A stretch of DNA of 64,000 bases. Origin: Picocystis sp. L7 (taxonomy: Eukaryota > Chlorophyta > Picocystophyceae > Picocystales > Picocystaceae). The notes under the pieces are model-generated. The model saw only the letters and a program-made list of their open reading frames with translations, searched no databases and was not told the DNA's origin. The stretch lies in assembly GCA_020975725.1 (NCBI GenBank), contig QXJR01000028.1, forward strand, positions 372,001 through 436,000. The letters run 5' to 3'. Numbering within the stretch: the first letter of the stretch is position 1; each line of letters begins with the position of its first letter. Positions 1 to 9,828 of this stretch are shown piece by piece. The position numbers and the translations under genes are program-made.

Positions 1-1
1 C

Positions 2-3000
2 CTATCTGAATCATCACTATCTGGCACGGCCTCCCTGGACGTGAGATTGACTTCGTTGGGTTTTCTGTGTTCGAGTCTTGTATCAACATGCGTGAAGATA
101 CTTCAAAGCGTAGCATCACCAGAGGAGGCAAGGAGTTGGCAGGATGGAATCCAAGGTGCTGTATTCAGCAAAGTTTCGAACCAATTTGTTTGCACCTTCA
201 GTGATGTTTTACATGCGGCTGGCGTTCAGGTTGAGAGTATTGTAGATGCTGTTTGGAAAAGCTTGTCTGGGAAGATTCAGCCCCAGGGTGGGACCAACAA
301 TGATGCTGTAGGTCCATGTACGATGTCTTCTGGCCAAGGCCCGCTCTGTGAATCTGGCAGCAAGTCTGGAAAAAGAGAACAGGTACCTATAAATGAAATC
401 AACGATACTTCGATGGCATACCATAAGATAGACACTTCTTCTACAAAAGCTTTCAAACAGTCATGTGTCAACAGCTTTGCAGAGCGCTTCGCGTATATGC
501 GTGGACACATACCAAAGGACGAGCTCCCGACTTACACTCGTGGTAAGCATTTGACTGGCCCCGATCTTGTCCTTTTTAATCGTATCAAGGATGATTTCAT
601 TGCTGAGCACAATGATAAATTGTGTCAATTTAACATGGACGAAAAAGAGTTGACAAAATTGGCAAAGATAGCTATTCGCCAACATGTTATCGGTGCAGAT
701 GCACTGCTTGGGACATCGACTAAGCCTGAGCCATTATCAAGGAGAAGATGCGCGATTGGAGCTACAACAAGGCAGGCGGATAAGGCCTTTCTGGAGACAG
801 CAGGATCCAAAGGCCCGGTTCCAGGGCATGGGGGCGGTTTTGAAATGGATCTCTCTACACTATCACAGGCTCGAAAGTCCGTGCCGGCAGCTTTTGTTCG
901 ACGGTTTTGGGAACTACGTTCCTGCATCCCTGCTGAGTCCCTGCCACAGTATAAACCTGGCAAGCACTTATACGGCATTGATGCAGGTCTGACAGAGAAA
1001 GTTCTGCAAGAAATGATGCAAGCCTTTGGTGCACAACTTTCTGCGATCGACTTTCAGCCCAAGGAAATACTCAGGCTATCCAAAGTCCTGATCAGGCAGT
1101 GCATTATACGAGGCAAAATCGAAAATACTGCTAACATTGACCATTTGCCTAATACCGGGCGCGACACGAAGTATGCAGATGAATGTAATGGGGGTCCTGA
1201 AATTGTGAAAGAGAATCAACCCCAAAAGAGAAAGTCACGCCGCAACGCCAGGTTTGGTGACTGGGCGAGAATGGAGCGCTGGATGAACGAAATTGGCGGA
1301 CCCTTTCTGCATGGTGCGGACCATCTGCTCCGCCGTAACTGGCTGTCAATCCTTACAATGTCCTGGTCGCCAATGCAGGTGGACAAAAGTCAGAACAATC
1401 TTACGTTCTCCCTTCTTGCGCTGGGTTCCAAAGCTGGGGTCATCACGTTGTGGAGGATTGCAGAACCAGAATCCTTCTCGTTGGAGAGCCCCATTCCTCT
1501 CCAGCGATGCACGTTGGTCGGATACATCTGCACGTTTGACTCCTGGATCACTGCACTTGAATGGGGTGTGAGTTGTCTGCATGGAACAAACACGCTGGTT
1601 CTTTCTGCGGGAAGTGCAAATGGCAGTCTTAGTGTTTTCTCGGGCTCAAGGCTATCACAAATTCCTTCTACTGCTTCATCTTTGCATCCTCTGTCCCCTG
1701 CTACTTCCACTTTTTGCCATCCTGACCAACTGCACGTCCTTTGCACTTCCATGCAAGTCTCTGGGACAGAAGTAAAGATAGCCGTAGCAAAAGTACCGGA
1801 ATGTATATATGTTTATAGTGGGCAAGTGAATCAAACAACCAGTCGTGTGGAAGTTTGCCACACACACATAGTTGACAGTAATAACACTTCACTGATCACA
1901 CAAATCAAGTGGCTCCCAAGGTCGAAAGGACTGTTTTTGGTTGCCAGCTTTCAGAATGCGGACGTAAAGATGTGGGAAATGGAAACTTGGGGTTTCTCTG
2001 AAGTTGGCGCCATTGAAAACAAAGGTTTGACAAAGGAGGAGTCAGAGCGAAGAAGGGTACTTTCGTTTGAAACGCAGGAAGCGGACGAAGGTTTAAAGGT
2101 ATTGCATGCACCAGATACTGGAGCATACGGTATGGCCTTTTCCCCCTGCTTTTGCTTTCTTGGTGTCCTATATGCCAAGTCAGTGAGAAACCTAAACCTG
2201 CAACAATACGAACGTTTGGAGAAAGGCAACGTTTCCATCTTCAAGTTTTGGCAGTCAGAGTCTACAACCAACAGACGAGTGCGTGTATTTGGAGTGCAAG
2301 ATCCCCGTGAATTTGCGCAAGGTTTGGTCTTCCACCTTGCTGAGGAGCTCCCCAGGCCCAGCCTTTGGGAAGCAAAAGAGTTGCTGATGCGTGTCGGAGA
2401 TGCTGATCTTGTTGGCGAGTTGGTGACAGAGCTGGAGGATCGGTTTCTGCAGTACCGGGAAAGTTCACGCCATGTTTCACTGGATGAAAGACCTTGGAGA
2501 TTTCTCCAAATAGCTACTTATCTTAGAAGGCTCGTTCCCCAGGTTCTCCCGAAGACCAATCATGGAGCAAACAGGACCTTGCTGATGGACAATAACACCA
2601 TCCTGAGTCAAAACGAGGAGGTTTCAGTACAGCAGCACATACTCGTTCAGTACAGAACACTTGCCACGGATGAGAACAACAGAATTCCGCTCCTTTTGAT
2701 GGCGGACTGGGTCTTCAAGCATGCTCCATCTGTATGTGCTGAAGTGATGGATGCTGCTCGAAGCATCTACCAGATATATGGCCTTGAGAAGCCCACCAGT
2801 CCAGCAGACATTTCTCCCAGAGAACGATGCCCGATGTGCGATAATGGTATGATTAGAATGGACAGATTTGATTACGGGCATTGCCCTGTTTGCTGCGAGC
2901 TGGAGGACAACGTAGAAGGCACGGGTTCGTGCGAGAAAGGTGAGGTATTGCTGAGCGTGCCCCGCTGCATGTTCTACTTCAACCTGTGTACAGCACCTTC

Positions 3001-3169
3001 TTTGTGGGAGTGCCCCTCGTGTCTAAGGTGTGCACAGACACTTCCTCCTTCTGTTTATCACGAGAAATGGACGGTTGGAGACCGGAACGTTCCCCTTTGC
3101 ATTTTCTGCGGTGTGCGGCTTCAAGCGCTCACCATGGGGCAGTCGATTTTGCGGCCAACCAATGGTTGA
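2..3169 (+). CDS. TFIIIC 90-kDa (GTF3C4)-like subunit, 5' partial
   Basis: The frame is open from base 2, and the first apparent start at 41 is a GTG, so the N-terminus lies outside the window. Counting from 41 (1,042 residues), residues about 430-700 look like the degenerate WD40 propeller of the TFIIIC delta/90-kDa family, with 'LTMSWSPM' followed by 'GSKAGVITLWRI'. The last 115 residues hold paired cysteine motifs (CPMC, CPVC, CPSC, CIFC) that resemble the zf-TFIIIC domain. This family belongs to the TFIIIC complex that binds tRNA A and B boxes for RNA polymerase III. N-terminal to the propeller are two copies of an unrecognised domain of about 74 residues (about 144-217 and 284-357), each with 'LP.Y..GKHL' and 'IRQ..I'. 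The assignment rests on remembered family features. A different WD40 plus zinc-ribbon protein remains possible. Confidence 0.6.
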   Translation, partial: LSESSLSGTASLDVRLTSLGFLCSSLVSTCVKILQSVASPEEARSWQDGIQGAVFSKVSNQFVCTFSDVLHAAGVQVESIVDAVWKSLSGKIQPQGGTNNDAVGPCTMSSGQGPLCESGSKSGKREQVPINEINDTSMAYHKIDTSSTKAFKQSCVNSFAERFAYMRGHIPKDELPTYTRGKHLTGPDLVLFNRIKDDFIAEHNDKLCQFNMDEKELTKLAKIAIRQHVIGADALLGTSTKPEPLSRRRCAIGATTRQADKAFLETAGSKGPVPGHGGGFEMDLSTLSQARKSVPAAFVRRFWELRSCIPAESLPQYKPGKHLYGIDAGLTEKVLQEMMQAFGAQLSAIDFQPKEILRLSKVLIRQCIIRGKIENTANIDHLPNTGRDTKYADECNGGPEIVKENQPQKRKSRRNARFGDWARMERWMNEIGGPFLHGADHLLRRNWLSILTMSWSPMQVDKSQNNLTFSLLALGSKAGVITLWRIAEPESFSLESPIPLQRCTLVGYICTFDSWITALEWGVSCLHGTNTLVLSAGSANGSLSVFSGSRLSQIPSTASSLHPLSPATSTFCHPDQLHVLCTSMQVSGTEVKIAVAKVPECIYVYSGQVNQTTSRVEVCHTHIVDSNNTSLITQIKWLPRSKGLFLVASFQNADVKMWEMETWGFSEVGAIENKGLTKEESERRRVLSFETQEADEGLKVLHAPDTGAYGMAFSPCFCFLGVLYAKSVRNLNLQQYERLEKGNVSIFKFWQSESTTNRRVRVFGVQDPREFAQGLVFHLAEELPRPSLWEAKELLMRVGDADLVGELVTELEDRFLQYRESSRHVSLDERPWRFLQIATYLRRLVPQVLPKTNHGANRTLLMDNNTILSQNEEVSVQQHILVQYRTLATDENNRIPLLLMADWVFKHAPSVCAEVMDAARSIYQIYGLEKPTSPADISPRERCPMCDNGMIRMDRFDYGHCPVCCELEDNVEGTGSCEKGEVLLSVPRCMFYFNLCTAPSLWECPSCLRCAQTLPPSVYHEKWTVGDRNVPLCIFCGVRLQALTMGQSILRPTNG

Positions 3170-3681
3170 ATGGCGCCTCCACCACTCAATTTTCCTGAAC
3201 TTTTGGGCTGTGTAAATCGTTTCTTGTCCTGCATCACTTTGGACTGCTTCCTTTTGACCACACAGGCGATGTTAGGCACATCGACTGGCCAAAGCAGATC
3301 CTCAAATGTGCTGCCGCTGCTCTGAGGTGCCGCAAATGAACGTGTGGATCATACCACCTTGAAGAATGGTCCACATCATTCGATCCAATGCCCATTCTCT
3401 TGCTGCATCTATGGATAGCCATAGTGTATGGTGCACGGATGCTCTTCTGTCCTTGGACCTCTCCAACTCCCAACTCTGCCAACCTGCAGGTGTAAACATG
3501 TGAGGAAGTTAACCTACAAAGATTCCCGTTCCCGCCGAGGACAACGAGTCTTTCTCCAAATACCCAGGGCAAGGCCGCATTCCTCGTCGGTACGTGGTCC
3601 CAATCGGACAGGTACGTGGATGGAGCGGAGGTGGCGCCAGAACGTGTCGCGAGAACGTGTCGCAACACGTGCACAAGTGCC
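3170..3681. other. intergenic, nothing recognised
   Basis: This stretch follows the TFIIIC-like stop codon. Open frames occur on both strands, but none has recognisable motifs. It probably holds the 3' UTR of the upstream gene and the promoter of the small gene that starts at 3682. Confidence 0.4.
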
Positions 3682-3960
3682 ATGGAAACGAAAGCACAAG
3701 AAGAGATGGATCAGGAACCCTCCGAGAACTCGTCCGAAGGAGTTTCCTCGCTTCAGGAGGCGATCCAAACCATGATGGACCGACTGCAAGCGGCCAAGAA
3801 GGACGCCTCGAAATTCGAACGCGGGATGGACACCGCAGGTGTGAGATTGCGAGCTCAACTAAACATGACTTCGAAAGAGTGCAGCAAGCTTCGAAAAGCG
3901 GTGCAGGACATTCGAAAGAAGAGGAAGAATGCCAAAGTTGCGGGAGAAGGTACGCCATAA
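3682..3960 (+). CDS. small lysine-rich coiled-coil protein resembling Hc1 histone-H1-like family
   Basis: This frame encodes 92 residues from the first ATG; the frame is open further upstream but without an ATG. After an acidic N-terminus, residues 21-83 form a predicted helical, Lys/Arg-rich segment: 'DASKFERG' at 41-48, 'AGVRLRAQL' at 52-60 and 'LRKAVQDIRKKRK' at 70-82. The order D..KF..G...AG.R.R..L....K....LRK..Q.I+K is that of the bacterial Hc1/histone-H1-like family, whose members are small DNA-binding nucleoid proteins. The usual GN before AAG is replaced by GMDT. If the match holds, the product would bind DNA or chromatin, but that is inference. It is a single exon with no targeting signal seen. 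Confidence 0.45.
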   Translation: METKAQEEMDQEPSENSSEGVSSLQEAIQTMMDRLQAAKKDASKFERGMDTAGVRLRAQLNMTSKECSKLRKAVQDIRKKRKNAKVAGEGTP

Positions 3961-5339
3961 GCTGGCCCTTCATGGCAGGAATACGCTTCTCGCTGGTGGA
4001 AGAGATCATTTTTTCCCACCAGTCAGGCAACGAAAAGCAATTCACTGTACCACTATCAGCGGTTTAAGCCTCAATATGTACTTGACATCATGAAGGAGAG
4101 CTTCTACATGAATGCTATGAACGATAGGGCTTTGTCGGGCACTCCAATGTTCGTATTGAATTCCTCCGGGGTGACGAGACAGGCTAGAAAGCTGCTCATC
4201 ACTGTCATTCAGGACCCCTGCCATCACGAAGTCCTAGAATTTTTTGTAATAAAGTTTTGGCCTGCACACATTTGCCAACTTGGCTCCTTAACCTTAGCAT
4301 ACGCATCCCCAGCCTGGTGATGTGGCAGGACTTTTAGCACCTTGCTACCGGGATCCCTCAGGGTTCATTAGTAGTCACCCTCTTCTGCACAAGCTAGCCT
4401 ATTTCTCCTGGCCCAATCTCTTTGGTACACTTCAGTTGAAGGAAAAGAATTCCAATATGGATGCCTTCCTGATCTCTGCACCAATGAGGGGATGCACGTC
4501 CGAGGCATCATGGGGAAGCAACCGGCTTTCTTGCAGTTTTGAATGGGCAACGTCATGCAGAAAGCACAATTCAGGTACGTTCCTTGCTGACGCTGGCTGG
4601 TTGCATGTCGCAGGAACGATGCAAGGGATCCGAAACGAGATACAGGAGGAGAAACGAGGCAATGAACAAGGCATCTTGCAGAGGTTTTTCACATCAGAAT
4701 AACGATTCGCCAAACCACTGCCACATAGAAAAGGCCCACCAAAGCAACGAAAATAAAATTGACTCTCACTCTTCTTCCTCGTCTGCATACATCATGTGTC
4801 CAGCTGTGCCATCCACTTGGGCACAGTTCATTGTGCACCACGCCTATGGTGCAGAAAATGTATGCCATGGTTGCAATTTCACAATCTATTCAAAGCCCAT
4901 TATACTCGGCTTGTTCAAGACATGTGGCTATCCTCAAGCCACATGCAGTCCACCATAGATGAACCAGATGTCGTATTTCTTTACTTGTCAAAGGTTCTGC
5001 TTTGCTGAGTGAGCTTTCTTTGTAAGCAAAAACTGCGTGCAATGAAGGATACAATGGAACTCTTGCTGGTGAAAGGATCAAACAGCGAGATCGATGCGAG
5101 CCGTTCTTGGATTGCAAGCCATGCTCGGCGTCCCAGAAGCAGCCCCGGGAGCTGCTGCTGACAGGGTCTGTGGCACCATTCGAACAACAAACATTTCCAG
5201 AACCTCAACGATGAATGGACATGCGGCTGTTGTTACGGGTAAACATACCTCTGCTGTTGTCTCCGCCTGCGTAAATAGGCTTATTCGGAAGTACGTGGTT
5301 TTCTCTAGAATAGTCCTTGTGACCGTCAATATTCCCATC
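3961..5339. other. intergenic, no supported gene
   Basis: The longest plus-strand frame (4322-4702, 126 codons) contains a GT...AG pair that would excise an in-frame 45-nt stretch, but its product has no recognisable motif. Nothing else in this stretch supports a gene. Confidence 0.35.
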
Positions 5340-5938
5340 TTAGTCTTCTTCTGAATCCTCACTTTCCTCCAGGTATCTCATGACTTTGTGGTTTCGATTC
5401 GGTATTAACGGTGGCAGGTTGGCATCTTCGTCGCTGTCTTCATGTTCTGCACTTCGTTCGTCAACCAACTGGTGCAACTCCTTTCTTCCCACGTCCCCAC
5501 CGCTCGGTTGTGCTGCATTTTCTCTTTCTTCGCGGAAAGCCTGTGGCCTAGTCCCACCAAATATTGAATCACGTCAGTCGCTGCACCACGATATTCCGAT
5601 GCGGCATCCTTTGATTTCTACTTCTCTTACCATAAGCTCTGTCTTCGCATTGTTTTGACCTGGACCGGGTACAGCACAGCTTTAACCTCGCAATCTACCT
5701 TTTCTTTTCCATCCACCTGCCCTTGCTGGATGATGAGGAAGCCACCTTTTCGCACCCATGCAATCTTCTGGAACTTGTTTGGCATACGTGCAAGTGAGAT
5801 GTGTCCATCTGGAAGTTCCACTTGCAAGATATTGCTCCCGCGAAAATCCAACACACGTGCGATCATGTCTCCGCTTTCCAGCTGGGGACTCGTCTCCTCC
5901 ATCAGCCCCCGTTTCACGTGCTTGCTTCTCCTGCTCAT
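5340..5938 (-). CDS. EIF1AD: EIF1AD, eIF1A-domain protein
   Basis: Two exons, 5938-5631 and 5547-5340, flank an 83-nt GT-AG intron (donor GTAAGA, acceptor ...ACTAG, phase 2). Together they encode 171 residues, close to the roughly 165 of animal EIF1AD. The N-terminus 'MSRRSKHVKR' leads into an S1/OB fold: 'GSNILQVELPDGHISLARMP' then 'NKFQKIAWVRKGGFLIIQ'. The second exon supplies the acidic C-terminus, ending 'LEESEDSEED'. Family members are eIF1A-like nuclear and cytosolic proteins linked to late maturation of the small ribosomal subunit. The frame stays open upstream of 5938, but homology begins at this ATG. Without splicing the protein would lose its conserved acidic tail. Confidence 0.85.
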
Positions 5939-7198
5939 CCAGAAAACGCGCCTTGGATCCACTTCAATTCCTGCTCGTGTGGCGGATGGGCATGCGCTGC
6001 CGCGCTGCAACAATGGCCGACTCGGGTTTTCGAAGGAGTTAACCTGCACCGAAGGGGGAGAAGAAACTCCCTTGTCCATCCTCCGACACCCCACACTTGA
6101 GGGGTGGGGTGGTTCGACATGCGAGGGGAAGGTCATGGCACACCGACCTTGTGTGCAAAAATAGGATCCATGGATCCATATTTGCGTGTCCGAGAGATTT
6201 TCAAGCATGGACCAAACGCCGACCACTTCGATGTGTGATGTTGTTCAACCTGTCCGGTTCGTGCATCACCGCCCATGTCCACAATTATGCAATGCCGTTG
6301 TGTTTCCCAAATGGAACTAGCCTTGATTATCATGTATCCACCAAAGCATAGCCGTCAATATTCCGTGGCCCTCGTTCTAACAAGGGAGCGAGAGATTCCT
6401 TTCGCTTAACACAACAATTACACTCGTATGTTGCCTCCGTTCCTATCGGATTTCTCAAGTACATTTTTGACAAAGAAATCAAAGATGGCCAAGGCGAATT
6501 GATGGAGACCGGGGAGCACATACAGAAAATGGAGGCAATAACTGTAAGTTATCGATCCTGCTGAGGTGGATGCAATTGTTGACCGCGTAAGCTAAGATGA
6601 CAAGCCGGAAGAAGACGCTCAGATTAGCATCCCATTCGAAGTTTCAAACAACATTGCCGGACCATGGCATAGCCTAAGCTGTAAGCATCGTGATCTCGAA
6701 TCTCTTGCGACGCCTTTAATGCACTTGGAAGGCGGCAGCAAGGTGTGGGCAGCCCTCATGCGGAGGACGACATTGTTGGAGGGCCAATGGCTAGGACATT
6801 CCCACAAGGATACAGTCTCGTGGTTGACAAAGTAGACATTGAAATTGTGATGACACCAATGCATCTAGAGGTTCCTTCTATGCACATGGGGATGCGAATA
6901 AGAAGGGGAACTTCACCGCATGATATTTACTCTTACAAAACAAGTAGGTCGACTGTTAAGGATGTAGCACGGTGGCATTCTACGGCATGAGCTGGTTGAA
7001 AAGCCGACTCATTCCCAGAATGACAGCTGTACATTACGTTGCACTTGACAAACCTGTTCTCAGATATTCTGTTCCAACTGCAATAAAACATGTCACAAAG
7101 AGCCCCCGAGCAATCTCAAACTTTGCCGCGTGCTTTCGAAGCGACAGCAAAAATGAGGATGGAGGAATACATCCTGGATTCAATTATTCGCGTTGTGT
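5939..7198. other. intergenic, possible gene fragments
   Basis: Short plus-strand open stretches occur near 6440-6540 and 6745-6990. They read like protein but cannot be assembled into a gene with confidence, and nothing in them was firmly recognised. The stretch carries the EIF1AD 5' region and the 3' side of the synthase gene. Confidence 0.3.
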
Positions 7199-9793
7199 TC
7201 AGCTGTGTTCTTGGCTTTCTGGCATTGTTTTGTCAACACTTGTTTCAGACAAGTGCTGGGATATTGCTATACCCTTGCATAGAGCACCAGCCTTCAACTG
7301 CATCTCCTCGTATTCAGATTTGGGGTCAGACAGAACGGTGATGGCCCCTCCGGCACCAATGGTCAGTGAGCCATCGTTGATGACACTGGTCCTTATGACA
7401 ATGTTGAGATCAAATGCACCGTTCAAACTCAAGAAACCAATGGAGCCTGAGTATGGCCCACGAGCTCTTCCTTCTAACTTGTCAAGTATCTCCATGGTTC
7501 GCTTTTTGGGAGCACCCGTCATGCTTCCGCCAGGAAAGGCAGCCCTAATGCATTCTGTGGGCCTTTTTTCTGCACATTTTTTACCGACCACAGTGCTCAC
7601 AAGTTGGTGAACAGTCGCGTATGATTCAACGTGCATCAGCTTCGGGACCTTGACCGTCCCAACCTCGCAAAATTGACTTAGATCATTCCGCAGCAAATCA
7701 ACGATCATCAGGTTCTCAGCTCTATCCTTTACAGAGTTGCGCAAATCTTCAGCAAGCTTCGAATCTACAACTGCATTGGCTTTGCATCTTTTGGCAGTGC
7801 CCTTGATCGGCTTAGCTTCTACGACACCGTGACGATCAAGTTTCAAGAACCTCTCTGGGGAGCAGCAACATAGAATAGGTCCTCCTGCAAATGATAGCCA
7901 CGCAGAATAGGGGGCAGGGTTGATGGTTCTGAATACACGATACAATTCCAGTGGATCAAGTTCAGCCTTTGTTTCCATGGAAGTCGTCAAGCATATTTCA
8001 TAGCTTTCTCCCCGGACCATCAAGTCGATGCATTCCTGCACCTTGTTCATGTACACACTTTCAGAATCACGAGCAGGCAAGGTTTTTACTTTTTTCTCTG
8101 GAATCATGCAGTCCCGTTGGTCTGAAAGTGTGGAAGTACTGGGAAAACTATCCAACGTTAGCTGACGTATGGAAGCTGCTGTGTTTTCCATCCATTGAGT
8201 GTTGCAGCCTTCGGAACTGTCTTCTTCTAATGTCATTATATAGATGTCTCCCATCTTGTGGTCAATCGCCACAAACCTATCCATGAAAAATAAGCATGCA
8301 TCAGGACAAGACGAAGTGTGTGCCTGGCTACCACAAGTTGAACTTTTCAGTTCATAGCCAAAATACCCCACAAACCCACCATGAAAATCAAACGGCAGGA
8401 GAGAGCTTCCAATGCTGCTCTGCAGCTGCAGGCGTCTCAGCGTCTCATCCAGGTAATCCCAAATACTGATACATGACAACTTCCTGGTGCCATCGGAATA
8501 CTCTACATCGATGGACCCTGGTCCTTGCTCCCCTACAGCTGGTAGTGAATACCTGACTCTTTTCCAATGTTCTCCTCCTCTCGAGCCCATGAACGAGAAC
8601 CGTGCCCGGCCACCCTCGGTAGAAGAACTGTCCAACCACACCGAATCGTCTGAATTCCCATACAAAGCAAGGAAGATGGCCTCGCTGCTACATGCTGAAG
8701 AATCTAGGCATTCATCAAGCTTGACCCATTTCAGTTTCAAGGGCGTTGCTGAAGAGGGGGGCTCGAGCCTGCACCGGGCTGAGTTGCTTGTGGGCGTCTC
8801 ATCCTCTTCCCTTGCCACAGTTGAATTCGCAGTGCAAATGCCTAGGCTGGCCCTGCTAGTTCCAAGACACTCTAGGGTCAAGTCTCTAAAATTCGAGATG
8901 ATGGTCTTTCCATGTTCAGTGCAGATGCTTTCGGGATGAAATTGGACTCCGAAATGAGGACGACTGGCGTGTGCAATGGCCATGAGGATAGAGTCTTCCT
9001 TTGTCCAAGCTATAGGTTCCAAGCATGCCGGAAGAGTTCGTTCGTCAAGTACGAGCGAGTGGTAGCGCACAACGCTGAATCCAGCCGCAGCCTGGATCCC
9101 TGCAAATAGACGGTGCTTTTTGTGGGTAAGTTGGCTGCAGTAGCCATGAGCAGGATAGGGAGCTTCCACAACCGAGGCACCATGTACCAAGCCAAGTGCC
9201 TGGTGTCCCAAGCAGACTCCCAAGACAGGAAGATCAACACATTGTCGTAAGACCTGCTTGCAAACACCAATGTCATTGGGATTGGCAGGTGTACCTGGTC
9301 CAGGCGAAATGACCACGTTGTCGAATTCTCTCTCTTTCAGACGCGAGTGCAGCACTTCCCATTCCACCTGATCGTTCTTCACCACCGTCGGCAACGCTGC
9401 AATGTTCGACGAATTTCGTCAGACACTTCGAGTTTCACTTGTTTGCACGTACTCAAGCCAAGATGATCACGTACCTCCGTTCGCTTCGGCGAGGTAGTGG
9501 TACAAATTGTAGGTGTAGCTGTCGTAATTGTCGATGAGCAACGTGTGGATCGGACGCGTCGCGTCTCGTGGCATCGTGGTACGACGAAAGCGACCGATGC
9601 GTTCCCGACACACTTCGACGAAAGGATCGGCTTGGATCCGAACTTGCGCGAATGACGTGGAAGTCGCAGCCACCGACCCTTCACAACCCGGATGGGCGGA
9701 TCCAAAGTGCTTGCCACGTGTGCAAATGGATGCCGAGGAACGAACCGGAGTGTAGGACGGTGTTGAAAGTGGTCTACGTATGGTTGGGCGCAT
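7199..9793 (-). CDS. aminodeoxychorismate synthase, fused PabA-PabB
   Basis: Two exons, 9793-9475 and 9396-7199, are separated by a 78-nt intron (GTACGT...TGCAG, phase 1) and give about 838 residues. The enzyme makes 4-amino-4-deoxychorismate from chorismate and glutamine for folate synthesis. The glutamine amidotransferase half comes first: 'LLIDNYDSYTYNLYHYLAE', 'VISPGPGTP', nucleophile Cys in 'GVCLGHQALG', His/Glu in 'FGVQFHPES'. The PabB half follows, with 'PIKGTAKR' (the Lys typical of PabB rather than TrpE), 'FPGGSMTGAPK' and 'GSIGF'. The ATG at 9793 adds about 73 Ser/Thr/Arg-rich residues that look like a plastid transit peptide; the ATG at 9574 starts directly at the amidotransferase domain. 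The gene follows the MAP kinase on the same strand, with the upstream ATG only 35 nt beyond the kinase stop. No PabC lyase domain is fused. Confidence 0.9.
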
Positions 9794-9828
9794 GCCCTTG
9801 ACCAGCAACCAATGGCTGTGGACAGGGA

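Noticed and set aside
4500-4700. A fragment 'LNGQRHAEST' that recalls the Sm fold of SmG/LSm7
   Set aside because: The expected second Sm motif and RG..I.. signature do not follow in any frame; likely chance.
6430-6990. Plus-strand fragments with a faint resemblance to chorein/VPS13-type N-termini
   Set aside because: The resemblance is weak, no continuous gene with sensible splice sites could be built, and no downstream continuation exists before the synthase gene on the other strand.
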